Notes under the pieces: generated by a model
Seen by the model: only the letters and a program-made list of their open reading frames with translations
What the model was told of the DNA's origin: nothing
Database searches by the model: none
Translations under genes and position numbers: made by a program
Source: Listeria cornellensis FSL F6-0969
Lineage (GTDB): Bacteria > Bacillota > Bacilli > Lactobacillales > Listeriaceae
DNA: 55,593 bases
Reading direction: 5' to 3'
Assembly: GCF_000525855.1 (NCBI RefSeq)
Contig: NZ_AODE01000020.1
Location: 1 to 55,593 of the forward strand
Part shown: positions 1-10,317 of the stretch, one piece after another
Layout of the letters: every line of letters begins with the position of its first letter
How positions within the stretch are numbered: position 1 is the stretch's first letter

Positions 1-977
1 GTGATTGTAAAATCGACGGTGCCAGTGGGGACGAATGACAAAATTGAAGCAATTGTGCGCGGCGCCTTGCAAAGTGCGGCGGACGTGGATATCGTGTCGA
101 ATCCGGAGTTTTTAGCGCAAGGAAGCGCGGTGTATGATACGCTACATGGTTCACGAATCGTAGTGGGAACGGAGTCGGCAAATGCGGAAGCCAAAATGCG
201 GGAAATCTACGCGGATTACGGGCAACCCATCGTTTCGGTATCACGCAAAAGTGCAGAACTCATCAAATACGCCAGCAATGATTTCCTAGCTCTCAAAATC
301 TCCTTCGTGAATGAAATTGCGAATTTGTGTGACATTTTGGGTGCAGATATCGAGGAAGTCACAGAAGGAATGGGTTACGACCCGCGGATTGGTAATAGTT
401 TTTTTACGTGCCGGGATTGGTTATGGCGGATCGTGTTTTCCGAAAGACACGAAGGCACTGCATTGGCTCGCGGAAGATCACGGTTTTGTCTTACGGACGA
501 TTGAAGCGGCCATCAAAATTAACGAAAAGCAAAAATATTTGTTACTTCATAAATTGCGTCAAGAGATGCCGACGGTGGCGGGGAAGAAAATTGCGGTGCT
601 TGGTCTGACATTCAAGCCAAATACAGACGATTTACGCGAAGCTCCCTCGATTCCCAACATAAAGGTGCTACAAAAAGAAGGCGCGATAATCCAAGCATAT
701 GATCCGATTGCGATGGCGCAAACAGCGGAAGAGCTTGGCGATGCATCGATCATGAAGGATTCTATCGAAGCGGCGTTAGAAGGCGCGGACGCTTGCCTAA
801 TTTTCACGGAATGGGACGAGATTCGCGCGATAGCACCAGATACCTTTAAAAAAATGGATGGCAAATCCAATCGTGTTAGACGGCCGAAACTGTTTTAACA
901 AACATGAGATGGAAGCAGCTGGCATCGCGTACCAATCCATCGGTCGTCCATTGAAGAAAGTAGGACAGCTACAATGA
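1..977 (+). CDS. ugd: UDP-glucose 6-dehydrogenase family protein (5' truncated, two frameshifts)
   Basis: Oxidises a UDP-hexose (typically UDP-glucose to UDP-glucuronate) with NAD for cell-surface polysaccharide synthesis. The sequence opens inside the protein: the N-terminal Rossmann glycine motif is off the left edge, and the GTG at base 1 is internal (VKSTVPVGT is a mid-domain motif). The catalytic-cysteine motif GYGGSCFPKDTKAL and the C-terminal GLTFKPNTDDLREAP segment are clear. The frame breaks in a T run at 399-405 (seven T where six restore the frame) and again near 863-868. With both corrected the protein runs to TGA at 975-977 and ends GRPLKKVGQLQ, overlapping the next ATG by ATGA. 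Substrate is inferred from the family only. It heads a polysaccharide operon. Confidence 0.88.
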
Positions 978-1789
978 ATGCATCACCACGTATTTCAGTT
1001 ATTATAGCGACACTTGGCAATCGAGTTGTTGAGCTTAAGAGATTGCTAGAAACACTAGAAAATCAGACATATTCGCACATGGAAATCATCTTAGTTTTAC
1101 AAAAGGAGCAGGATGATTGGAGCGAGCGGTTGGCAACGTATAACTTAGAGTCTAAGGTCGTGCGAATAGATGATCGAGGTCTTTCTAAAGCGCGTAATAT
1201 AGGTCTAGAGCACGCGACAGGAGATATTGTGACATTCGGCGATGATGATTGTTGGTATGCTCACGACACCTTCCAGCATGTGGTAGAAGCCTTTCAGAGG
1301 GGGAAAGAAGTTATTAGCTTGACAATGTATGATCCAGAACAGCAGAAATTTGGTCGAGCGCAAAAAATAAAGACCAGTCGTTATTTAACAAAACGCGAGC
1401 TAATGAGCCGTTCTTCGATTGAAATTTTTGTGAAGCGGGCGTGTTTGGAGAAGAATGAGGCTGGTCCAGCTATCCGTTTTGATGAAGCGTTTGGGCTCGG
1501 TGCAACCTATGTCTCTGGTGAGGAAAATATCTTTTTGGTCGATTTGTTTCGGCAGGGATATCGGACGTATTTTCACCCGGAATGGTTGGTGTATCATGCT
1601 GTACAACCAAGATTGACAAGGTTGACGAGAGCGCAAATGTTGAGTAAAGGCCCCTTGTTTAAACGAATGTATAATGCTCCACTGGCCTTTCTCTTTGTCT
1701 CTTTATTTTATGTGAAAAAGAAGCAAAAAAAACTATTTTGGGAAGTCCTAGAAGAAACACGGACCTATCAGCCAAGAGGGGAGCGGTAA
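974..1789 (+). CDS. Family 2 glycosyltransferase
   Basis: Predicted inverting sugar transferase of about 271 residues that acts at the cytoplasmic face of the membrane in polysaccharide assembly. The N-terminal GT-A fold is recognisable: ISVIIATLGNR at the start, then LSKARNIGLEHATGD and a metal-binding acidic motif GDDDCWY near residue 90. A later W-x-YHAVQPR segment resembles the conserved C-terminal part of the family. The start overlaps the stop of the upstream dehydrogenase (ATGA), and the next gene begins 1 bp after its stop, so translation is probably coupled. Donor and acceptor sugars cannot be told from sequence. No frameshift is seen. Confidence 0.85.
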   Translation: MNASPRISVIIATLGNRVVELKRLLETLENQTYSHMEIILVLQKEQDDWSERLATYNLESKVVRIDDRGLSKARNIGLEHATGDIVTFGDDDCWYAHDTFQHVVEAFQRGKEVISLTMYDPEQQKFGRAQKIKTSRYLTKRELMSRSSIEIFVKRACLEKNEAGPAIRFDEAFGLGATYVSGEENIFLVDLFRQGYRTYFHPEWLVYHAVQPRLTRLTRAQMLSKGPLFKRMYNAPLAFLFVSLFYVKKKQKKLFWEVLEETRTYQPRGER

Positions 1790-1790
1790 C

Positions 1791-3078
1791 GTGTATCAAT
1801 GGATTTATAAACAAGGCGTCAAGCGGCGTAACCCACTTTTGCCAGATGCTGAACGATTTTTAGAAGAAACGAACAGGTGGACGCGGCCAGAATTAGAGGC
1901 ATACCAGCTGGAGCGATTGCAAGCACTTGTACGCTGGGCCTATGAAAACTCTGCCTATTATCAGCGCTTATTCGATGAGCTAGGCATTCACCCTAATGAT
2001 ATACAAGAATTAGGCGACCTCTCACTCATTTCCCCGATTACAAAAAAAATATTGTTAGAAGAAAATGAAGCGATTCATGCAACGGCGGATTTTGATCGAC
2101 TCCTTTTTTCCGAGACTTCTGGCAGTACAGGTTCTCCATTGACGTTTCAACGGAATTTAGAATGGGATGCGAGACACCGCGCGGCGATACATCGAGGGTA
2201 TAGCTGGTATGGAATCAAACCTTGGGATCGTAATGGATATTTTTGGGGCTATAACTTGGACGTAAAGAAACATTGGAAACTGAAAATAATGGACAAACTA
2301 GTGAATCGATTTCGCATTTTTTCTTATGAAACGAAGGATATCAATACTTTTATAAAGAAATTAGAACGGGCGGATTATCTGGAAGGGTATTCTTCGATGA
2401 TTTACCATATCGCGCAGAAAATCGAACGAGAAAATTTGCCGATTCAAGCGGATTTAAAAATGATTAAAGGAACCTCAGAGAAGATTTTTGATGCGTATCA
2501 ACCAGTCGTGGAAAAAGTATTTGGACGTAAAATCATTAGTGAGTATGGCGCAGCAGAGACTGGGATTATCGCGTTTGAATGTCCGGATGGGAACATGCAT
2601 GTGACCATGGAAAACGTGATTATCGAGGTGATTGACGGTGAGATTTTTGTGACAAACTTGTTTTCGCATTCGTTTCCGATTATTCGTTATGCGCTGGGAG
2701 ATTATGTCGAGCTGGATACAGAGACGATGTGTTCTTGCGGACGTGAGCATTCGATTGTGAAGTCGGTGATGGGACGCATTGGCAAAGCAATTGTAGGAAA
2801 AAAAAGAAACGTATCCGAGCTTGACGTTTTATTATATTTTCAAAAATATCGTGATGGATGGCGGGGAAGCAATTGGTTACCAAGTATTACAGCGCGAGAA
2901 AGGGCATCTTGAGTTCCGAATTGAGTCTCATTTAAGTTCGCATACACGAAGGCGCTTAGAAGCCGAAATTGCAAAATATTTTATGGCGGATATGACTTAT
3001 GAAATCAACGAAGGCGCTACATTTTATCGTGATGGCGGCAAGTTGAAGGATTTTGTTTCGTTCGTGGATATGGTGTGA
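1791..3078 (+). CDS. PaaK/CapK-like adenylate-forming protein (frameshifted)
   Basis: Resembles the phenylacetate-CoA ligase family of AMP-binding proteins, including the CapK-like members found in capsule clusters; its true substrate is unknown. Visible features are the phosphate-binding loop SETSGSTGSP (about residue 105), the ISEYGAAETG motif (about 245) and a LGDYVEL segment followed by a CSCG motif near 315. GTG is the start codon, 1 bp after the previous stop. The frame breaks at an A run (2798-2805, eight A); with seven A the C-terminal part (SLTFYYIFKNIV to FVSFVDMV) joins on, giving about 428 residues and a stop at 3076-3078. It might activate an acyl group for glycan decoration, but that is inference. 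Confidence 0.75.
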
Positions 3079-3092
3079 GGAAGGAGTACTCG

Positions 3093-4072
3093 ATGAAACC
3101 CGTAGAAGTATCGATCATTATACCAGTATATAATATTGAAAAGTATGTGGCACGTTGTTTGGATTCGGTTCTAGCGCAGAGCTATCCGCACTTTGAGGTT
3201 CTTGTGGTGGATGATGGTTCAACAGACGGCAGTGCTGGGCGTGTGTTGCAGTATGTGCAGCGCGATTCCCGAATAAAGTTACTTCAAAAAAACAATGGCG
3301 GCCAGGCAAGTGCGCGAAACTTAGCGCTGCAACAGGCGAGTGGCGATTATATTTTAATGGTGGATGGTGATGACTATATTTTACCGAATTTACTGGAAAA
3401 ATGTGTTGGCAAATTGGAAGATGACACGGATATCGTGATATTTGATTATTTGACGCTTGATAAGAATCAGAAGACAGACAAAGTGGCAGTTGGAGCTTCG
3501 GCGATTACAGCGGGAACGGCTCCATGGAATAAGTTGTATCGCGCGACGCTTTGGCAAGATACTTTTTTCCCGGAAGGTTGTTGGTATGAGGACTTAGGAA
3601 TTATACCTTTTCTATTATTAAAGGCAAAAAATATTTGTAAAATGGACGAGCCTTTCTATGTGTATGACCGATCACGCGACGGTTCCCAAACGAACACTGT
3701 CAATACCACGCGCTATATCGATATTCTATTTGTACTTCAGCATTTGAAGCAACAAGTTATGACGCTGCCGGGAACGCATACGGATGATATTGCGGGGATG
3801 TATTTAGAACAGCTAGGCTATGTGATGACGCTAAGTAAGAGCCAATTTATCCAGGACAAAAAAAGAACGGAGCGCCTTTCTAAAAAGGATGGAGCAGGAA
3901 CTAGAAAAAGCATGTCCGAACTGGCGCACTTTCACGCATAAACCAGAAAATAAAGTTTTGAAAAAAAATGCGAAGAATAGCTATACAAGCCTATTTTAGA
4001 GGTCATTTTCCACTTGGAGATATGCTCTATGTATGGCCTAAAAAATGGAGAAGGATCGGAGCCAGACTATGA
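3093..4072 (+). CDS. Family 2 glycosyltransferase (two frameshifts)
   Basis: Polymerase- or EpsJ-like glycosyltransferase. The start ATG at 3093 has AAGGAG six bases upstream and is preferred over the in-frame GTG at 3075. Classic GT2 motifs are present: VSIIIPVYNIEKYV, VVDDGSTDGS, GGQASARNLAL and the acidic VDGDDY near residue 90, then ENLGI-type WYEDLGI. The frame breaks in A runs at 3882-3886 and 3961-3968; one extra A in each explains both. Corrected, the protein is about 325 residues, ends FRGHFPLGDMLYVWPKKWRR-I-GARL and overlaps the next gene by ATGA. The acceptor is unknown; the neighbours suggest a glycerophosphate-containing glycan. Confidence 0.82.
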
Positions 4073-5223
4073 AACAAATTATGCATGCGTTACTTGCTTT
4101 ATTTCGGTTGTTCCCTATGAAAAATATTATCCTATTTGAGAGTATGTCAGGATTTCAAGACAATTCCAAGGCACTATTTGAAGAGATGATAGCGCAAAAC
4201 TTGAATCAAACATACAAGCTGATTTGGTTTGTTGCTAATCCGAATGATATGAAAAATCGGCATGACGCGAATGTACATTTTATGAAGAAATCCGGCATTA
4301 CAAGGAAATCGTTGCGCTATCTTTATTACAATTGTGTTGCTAAATACTGTTTTTATACACATGAAGTGCTGGGATATCGCACGGATGATAAGCAAATTCG
4401 CTTTTTCTTGACACACGGAACACCTTTGAAAGATAGTCGTGGTTGTTTTGGACCAACAGAAAATCATACGTATATATTATCCACGTCGGTTTTTGCGGCG
4501 GAATTACGCGCGACCTCATTACTCGGTGGTGCACAGAAGATGCAGGTGTTGGGTTTTCCGAGAAACGATGCGATGTTCCGTGATGATGAGGGGACAAATC
4601 AATTCCTCGCTAAGCAAGATTATGAAAAACTCGTTGTTTGGCTACCCACATTTAAGCATATTAACAACAGTGATCGCGTCGATTTTAAGATGGATAGTGA
4701 ACAAGATGTATCCCTTATGAGCCCCGATTTTTTTCATACCTTAAATGATAAATTAGCAGAGACTAGAACGCTACTTATCATCAAATTCCACCCGAATCAG
4801 GACTTAAGTTTCGTCTCCTTTACCAACCTCTCGCACATCAAGACGTTTTCCAATGTAGAGATGTTACGAGAACGCGTGGATTTATATGCTTTATTGGGTA
4901 AATCAGATGCACTTATTACTGATTTTTCCTCTGTCTACTTCGACTATTTGTTGTTAAATAAACCAATCGGCTTTGAACTCGGTGATATATTAAATTACAG
5001 TTCTGGTCGGGGTTTTCTCGTAGAAGAACCACTCGATTATATGCCTGGCAAGAAAATACGTGAAGAAGCTGATTTTCTACATTTTATCGAGCAGCTTGTA
5101 TCTAATCAAGATGACTATGTGTTAGAACGGGCAAAACTGTGTATTAAAATGAACCTTCACCATGACAATAACTCTGCGAAAAGAATTTTAGAATTTCTAG
5201 GAATGGACGGTGCGATCGCATGA
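4069..5223 (+). CDS. CDP-glycerol glycerophosphotransferase family protein
   Basis: Likely transfers glycerol-phosphate from CDP-glycerol to a membrane-associated glycan, as TagB/TagF wall-teichoic-acid enzymes do. The 384-residue protein carries the family hallmarks: LTHGTPLKD near residue 115 (HGT motif), VVWLPTFK near 185, IIKFHPNQD near 240 and the TDFSSVYFDYLLLNKPIGFE segment near 295, which binds the CDP-glycerol diphosphate in relatives. I place the start at ATG 4069, which overlaps the upstream stop, instead of the ATG 24 bases earlier. Its stop overlaps the next gene, which encodes the matching cytidylyltransferase, so the two probably work as a donor/transferase pair. The length fits single-unit primases or short polymerases; which one is not clear. 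Confidence 0.88.
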   Translation: MKQIMHALLALFRLFPMKNIILFESMSGFQDNSKALFEEMIAQNLNQTYKLIWFVANPNDMKNRHDANVHFMKKSGITRKSLRYLYYNCVAKYCFYTHEVLGYRTDDKQIRFFLTHGTPLKDSRGCFGPTENHTYILSTSVFAAELRATSLLGGAQKMQVLGFPRNDAMFRDDEGTNQFLAKQDYEKLVVWLPTFKHINNSDRVDFKMDSEQDVSLMSPDFFHTLNDKLAETRTLLIIKFHPNQDLSFVSFTNLSHIKTFSNVEMLRERVDLYALLGKSDALITDFSSVYFDYLLLNKPIGFELGDILNYSSGRGFLVEEPLDYMPGKKIREEADFLHFIEQLVSNQDDYVLERAKLCIKMNLHHDNNSAKRILEFLGMDGAIA

Positions 5224-5651
5224 AAAAATATAAACTAGGCTACACCTCAGGAGTTTTCGATCTTTTCCATATTGGCCATCTTAATATTTTGAAGAAGGCA
5301 AAAGAACAGTGCGAGCATCTCATCGTTGCGGTGAGCACAGACGAACTCGTCCAAAGCTATAAAAATAAAACACCAGTCATCCCTTTTGAGGAACGACTAG
5401 AAATCGTCGAATCCATCACGTTTGTTGATGAAGTCGTGGCGCAAATGAACCGAGATAAAGTCGCCGCGATGGAGCACTATCAGTTTGATGTCATGTTTGT
5501 CGGTTCCGATTGGAAAGGTAATGCGCTGTTTACTGAAACCGAACAGATTTTCAAGGCAAATGATGTGGATGTCGTCTACTTTCCTTACACAAGCAACACA
5601 TCCTCCACACTATTAACCGAAGTACTAAACAAAATTGCGCAACCACATTAA
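5220..5651 (+). CDS. tagD: TagD-like glycerol-3-phosphate cytidylyltransferase
   Basis: Makes a CDP-alcohol (most likely CDP-glycerol from glycerol-3-phosphate and CTP), the donor for the adjacent glycerophosphotransferase. The 143-residue protein has the nucleotidyltransferase signature GVFDLFHIGHLNIL with the HxGH motif at residues 18-21, the AVSTDEL strand, the PVIPFEERLEIVESI segment and a C-terminal SSTLLTEV that replaces the ISTT-type motif of classical TagD. It starts in a 4-bp ATGA overlap with the upstream gene. Related cytidylyltransferases for ribitol- or ethanolamine-phosphate are the alternative; the context favours glycerol. Confidence 0.85.
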   Translation: MKKYKLGYTSGVFDLFHIGHLNILKKAKEQCEHLIVAVSTDELVQSYKNKTPVIPFEERLEIVESITFVDEVVAQMNRDKVAAMEHYQFDVMFVGSDWKGNALFTETEQIFKANDVDVVYFPYTSNTSSTLLTEVLNKIAQPH

Positions 5652-5671
5652 ACAGGAAATGAGCCAGATAC

Positions 5672-7091
5672 ATGAGCAGTAAATATAAAAAATTATTTCA
5701 AAATACGATTCTTTTTTCGATCGGTAGTATGGGAAGCAAGCTCATCAGTTTACTGCTTGTCGTGGTGTTTACCCATCATTTGAATCCGCAAGAATACGGA
5801 GAGGTCGAGCTGATTTCAGTGATTATCAATCTCTGTTTGCCGTTTGTAACGTTGTCCATCTATGACGCCGTTCTCCGTTTTGTCATGAAAGATAATGAAG
5901 ATCAAGGGAGCGTTCTACGCAACGGACTCGCGATTTGTGCGTTAGTTGGATTGGTTTTCCTATCGGGTAGTGTTATTGGTATTCTCTTTTTTGGCTTAGA
6001 AACGAATACGCTCGTGATAGCTGCGATTATTTTCGCTCAGTCCATCAATCTGGTGTTCGCTCAATATGCCCGTGGAACAGGGCGCATCAAGCTTTACGTC
6101 ATAAATGGATTGCTTACCGCGATTTTAATTTTTTCGATTGTGAGTGTGTTGCTCATTTATTTCCATGTGGGTATTATGGGCTACTTTATTGGAATGGTTA
6201 TTTCGTTTACGATTAGTAATATTATGTTGTTCTGCTTTAGTGGCAATGTCGTGGAAATGATGGTCAAAGCCCCGTGGGATGGGAACCTGATGAAACGCAT
6301 GTTGCTTTACAGTTTACCGCTTATTCCTAATACACTGATGTGGTGGGTGATGGATACATCGGACCGCCTGCTCATTCAATCTTTTCTTGGGCTCGCCGCG
6401 AATGGCTACTACGCTGTCGCTAACAAAATTCCAGTCATTTTGAATACGCTAAGCGCCATTTTTATGCAAGCATGGCAACTATCGGCGATTGAAGAGGGCG
6501 AGCAAAAAGATCGAGATCGTTTTTATTCCAGCGTGTTTAATGCGTTTGCTTCCTTCATGATTATTGTCAGTGCGATTATTCTTTGTGTTTTAAAATGGGG
6601 ATTTGGCATCGCACTCGGCAGTGAGTTTTACGAAGCATGGAAATTTGTTCCGATTCAATTGTTTGCCGTTATATTCTGTAGTTTTTCTGCATTCATTGGC
6701 GTTATCTATGCTGTACAAATGCGCACGAATCAAGTATTCATCACATCTTTCGTCGGTGCAGCACTCAATATTGGGCTCAATCTCTTGCTCATTCCACGCA
6801 TTGGACTTTACGGTGCAGCGGTTGCGACGACGATTAGTTTTTTTCTCCGTCTGGATCGTACGCTTACTACAAACAAGAAAATATGTCCGGATACGCATTC
6901 AATACATCACGCTTTTGCCAGCGCTCATTGTACTGGGCATCCAATCCTTATTTCTCTATCAAACGACAATCCCAGCGCTACTTACTAATAGCCTGGCAGT
7001 GGGACTCATATTGTTAATAAATATCCAAAGCATCCGATTCATAATGAAAAATATCCGAATGAAAAAATCAAAAAAAGGAAGAGTGATGTAA
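5672..7091 (+). CDS. Polysaccharide flippase, MOP/Wzx-like (frameshifted)
   Basis: A multi-spanning membrane protein of the oligosaccharide flippase family, expected to move the lipid-linked repeat unit across the membrane. It begins with the typical cytoplasmic KLFQNTILFSIGSMGSKLI followed by about 12 to 14 hydrophobic segments; LPLIPNTLMWWVMDTSDR near residue 215 is a strong family motif. The frame breaks in a T run at 6838-6844 (seven T; six restore the frame), moving to the frame that ends with RIRIQYITLLPAL and a basic C-terminal tail. Corrected length is about 472 residues with a stop at 7089-7091, 1 bp before the next gene. Substrate specificity is not readable from sequence. Confidence 0.85.
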
Positions 7092-7092
7092 A

Positions 7093-8070
7093 ATGAGCCG
7101 AGAAACAGTTTTAATTACAGGCGGTGCTGGCTTTATTGGCGGACACTTGGTAGAGCAATTATTGAAAAAGTATCACGTTGTCGTACTAGATAACTTAAGC
7201 ACTGGAAAAATTTCTAATTTACCTTCTAGTCCACACTTAGATTTTCTATTCGGGGATGTAAGTAAAGTATCCGATATAGATAATGCCTTCGAAATATATA
7301 CTTTTACGTATGTTTTTCATTTAGCAGCTGTGGCTAGTGTCGCAGCATCTATCGAGAAGCCACTTGAAACACATCAAATCAACATGGACGGCACGATTCA
7401 CCTATTAAATGCCGCGAAAAAACAAGCGGATACCATTCAAAAATTTGTTTTCGCATCCTCGGCCGCAGTTTACGGTAGCGAACCAACACTTCCAAAAAAA
7501 GAAACTTCGGTTATAGCGCCAATGACACCATACGGCATCGATAAATTAGCGTCCGAAAGCTATGTGATTGCGTACAGTCGTTTGTTTGGTCTTAAAGCAA
7601 GCGCCGCCCGTTTTTTCAATGTATACGGACCACGGCAAAATCCGGACTCACCTTATTCAGGAGTGCTTTCCATTTTGACTAGTTGCGTAGAGCGCGTGTC
7701 AAACGGTGATGAAAAAGCCATTTTCAACATATACGGCGATGGGACACAAGTCCGGGATTTTGTCTATGTAGATGATATTGTGAGTGGTTTGATCCTGCTC
7801 GCAGAATCGGACGAAAGTACATCAGAAGTTTTCAATATTGCCTCCGGTGAAAACCATACATTACTAGAAGTCATCGCGATTTATGAGGAAATTATCCATC
7901 AAAAATTGCCATTAAGATTCGAATCAGCAAGATCTGGAGATATTCATAAATCATATGCCAATATCACGAAAATAAAAAACATTGGTTATCGTTCACAAAC
8001 TACTTTAAGAGAGGGCCTTGCGAAATACCATGCGCACGAAACTAGCCAAGAAGTGATGGTTCTTATATAA
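7093..8070 (+). CDS. NAD-dependent epimerase/dehydratase (UDP-hexose 4-epimerase-like)
   Basis: Extended short-chain dehydrogenase that probably interconverts UDP-glucose/galactose or their N-acetyl forms to supply a sugar for the cluster. The Rossmann motif is TGGAGFIG (residues 9-16), the catalytic serine region is FASSAAVYG, the YxxxK pair is YGIDK (about residue 150), and RFFNVYGPRQNP plus the VRDFVYVDDIV segment are typical of 4-epimerases. It is 325 residues, intact, preceded by GGAAGAG and only 1 bp from the flippase stop, so it shares the operon. The last 15 residues are not well conserved in the family as I know it. Substrate assignment is inference. Confidence 0.83.
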   Translation: MSRETVLITGGAGFIGGHLVEQLLKKYHVVVLDNLSTGKISNLPSSPHLDFLFGDVSKVSDIDNAFEIYTFTYVFHLAAVASVAASIEKPLETHQINMDGTIHLLNAAKKQADTIQKFVFASSAAVYGSEPTLPKKETSVIAPMTPYGIDKLASESYVIAYSRLFGLKASAARFFNVYGPRQNPDSPYSGVLSILTSCVERVSNGDEKAIFNIYGDGTQVRDFVYVDDIVSGLILLAESDESTSEVFNIASGENHTLLEVIAIYEEIIHQKLPLRFESARSGDIHKSYANITKIKNIGYRSQTTLREGLAKYHAHETSQEVMVLI

Positions 8071-8365
8071 TATAGTAGAAAGTCAATGAACCTGAGCGCT
8101 AACAGAAAGCTATGATAGGAATGTATACCCGCCGGAAAAGTGAGGAAGCGAACACAAAAAGGTGAGGAGATGACAAGTAACAATTACCTCCTCGCCTTCC
8201 TATGTCTTCATGTACAAACTCACATACTTGAATATTTTTCTAAGTACACGGCGATTCAATCTTCTTCATTTTTTAGCGGTTCACTGGCAGTTCCCATCGC
8301 ATAGATGATTGCGAATAATATGGGAAAATTCATCGATAGTCTATAATCGGAAGGAGAAGTAGTAT
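8071..8365. other. Intergenic region, 295 bp
   Basis: Separates the epimerase from the SGNH-like gene. A GGTGAGGAG / CTCCTCGCC inverted repeat (about 8160-8203, one G:U pair) could be a weak terminator, but no clear T tract follows. A good ribosome binding site (GGAAGGAG, 8349-8356) precedes the next ATG. I see no gene here. Confidence 0.5.
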
Positions 8366-9285
8366 ATGGTTTTTGTAGGGGTATCTATAGGTATTATTTT
8401 GGTGCTTTGTTTGAGTTATTTTTTTATTTTTATCCTTCTGAACCAGTCCTTAAGATCAAAAAATTGATGAGGATAAAGGAGAAGTATGCAACTGAAATAG
8501 AGGGGCCAAAGCGTCTTATTGTTGGGGGAAGTGACGCTCTTTATAGTTTTAACACGGATTTAATATCTGAAAAAACTAATGTTCCAACCGTTAATTTCGG
8601 TCTAAATGTGGGGCTCGGAATGGGATTTATCTTGGATGTAGCTCGCAGAAATATTAAAAGTGGTGATGAAGTGATACTTTGTTTGGCTTACTCACTGTAC
8701 TTTAAACCAAGTTACGATGTGTTTGCGTATGAATATTATAGAATGCTTCGTAAACGAGAACTGCGCCATTTTTCATGGAAGCAACATGGTTACTATATCC
8801 TTCTCAACTTAAAATTGAATATTAAATATTTCATGCAGAAGTTCAAATCGGGAGAAGAGGGTGAACAAAGACCGCTGCATTTTTCAGAGAGTGGGTCTTG
8901 TTTGGACGCAGATGGTTCTGCATTTGCCGCCCGCAAAAATATCCCGCTACAATTTCCTGATAAATTCGAGAAAACGGCTTCTGTTTTGGCATTAGAAAAA
9001 TTTTATGATGCGTGTACTGAGAAGGGGATCACAGTTTATATCACCTATCCAAGTACGCTGGGATTTGAAAGGTATAAAGACTTGAATTATTTAAGCGATT
9101 TAGAGAAATATGTAACGGGAAGATACGATGTTATTGGTAAGCCTAGTGATTATTTTGTACCATATGAAAATATTTATAATTCGGTGTATCATGTGAACAG
9201 TAAGGGACAGGAGAAGCGGTCCATGCGATTTCTAGAAGAATTACAACTACGAAAAGGAGATAGTAGTACACTGAAAAATAAATAG
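8366..9285 (+). CDS. Membrane-anchored SGNH-like protein (frameshifted near the N-terminus)
   Basis: Function not established. The ATG at 8366 follows a good GGAAGGAG site and opens with one hydrophobic segment (VFVGVSIGIILVLCLSYFF), so the bulk is probably outside the cell. Then come a possible nucleophile loop GGSDALYSF, a VNFGLNVGLG segment and, near the C-terminus, YHVNSKGQ, which together resemble the blocks of SGNH/DltD/AlgJ-like proteins that acylate glycans. The frame breaks between 8420 and 8466, where T and A runs are dense; the net change is one missing base, or two extra. About 306 residues after correction. It may modify the polysaccharide made by the upstream cluster; catalytic assignment is tentative because the Asp normally preceding the His is Asn or absent. 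Confidence 0.55.
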
Positions 9286-9318
9286 GTAGAACCGTCTCTA
9301 TTGGTCCTACCTAAAAAA
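9284..9318. terminator. Bidirectional hairpin between convergent genes
   Basis: TAGGTAG-AACC pairs with GGTC-CTACCTA around a 9-base loop. A-rich and T-rich flanks allow it to serve both the SGNH-like gene (+) and the HAD gene (-). Confidence 0.6.
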
Positions 9319-9344
9319 GCTTATATTAATTGATAAAGCGAAGA

Positions 9345-10156
9345 TTATACGCCTAAAGTTTCTTCTAAATAAATGGCAATACCATCCTCTTCGTTGGATA
9401 GCGTGACTGTATTTGCTACATTTTTCAGTGGATCGATAGCATTTCCCATTGCGACACCAACGCCAGCGTAATCTAGCATCTCAAGATCGTTATCTTCATC
9501 GCCAAATGCAATAATATTCTTTTGGTCAATGCCTAGATATCGACTTGCTGCTTGGACCCCAATCGCTTTATGCACACCGAATTTTGTCATTTCCATCGCA
9601 GGCCATTCTGCGCCCCAATTTCGATACGTTACAATGTTAGATAGGCGCGTATCCATATGGTCGCTTATTTCTTGTAGCATTTCGTGACTCGCGAAGAACA
9701 GTAGCGATGTAGGATCTGACGTAATCGTGTTTCGCAAATCGCCAATGAAGACATTTTCCTTACCTTGCTGGAACATATCCGGCACGCTAGCATTTCGTTC
9801 TCGCAAGAACACACTGTCCTGCACTTCCGCAGCAATATTATCAAGCGTATAATTCGTCGAAAAATCGAGTAGTTCATGCGCCGTTTTCAAGTCAATCGCT
9901 TGGTGGTAGGCACTGCTGAATTTAATATCACGCGGATGATGGAATACAGCCCCGTTAAAATTCACAATCGGTGTATCGAGGCCTAATTCATAATAATACA
10001 TATGGCTCATGCGGTAAGGTCGCCCTGTTGCAATCATGACTTCATGGCCTTTTTCACGCGCGTTTTCCAACGCTTTTTTTTGTTCGATCCGAGATGGTCT
10101 GATCGCCTTTTAGAGCAGTGCCATCAAGATCGAGAACGATTAATTTTTTTTGTCAT
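9345..10156 (-). CDS. Cof-type HAD phosphatase (two frameshifts)
   Basis: Haloacid-dehalogenase-like phosphatase of the Cof/YcsE class, usually acting on sugar phosphates or flavin precursors. After correction the protein (about 269 residues) starts MTKKLIVLDLDGT, the motif I aspartates, continues with MIATGRPY (motif II) and ends with the FGDEDNDLEMLDYAGVGVAM segment (motif IV). Two breaks lie close to the N-terminus, both in T runs on the + strand (10074-10081 and 10144-10151, eight T each where seven restore the frame). The start CAT at 10154-10156 follows a GAGGAG site. Substrate unknown. It is transcribed divergently from the hydrolase gene. Confidence 0.87.
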
Positions 10157-10317
10157 ATATGTCTCCTCATTCTTTCCATAATTCGTATATCTAGTCCCCG
10201 TTTTGATAAAGTGATAGAATAGATAGTATACCTTCATGATAGACGTTCGGGCGCGCTTTGTAAACGCCTAAGTGCTTTACAGAAAGTTAATAAATCACAT
10301 GGAAATGAGGCCTACCA

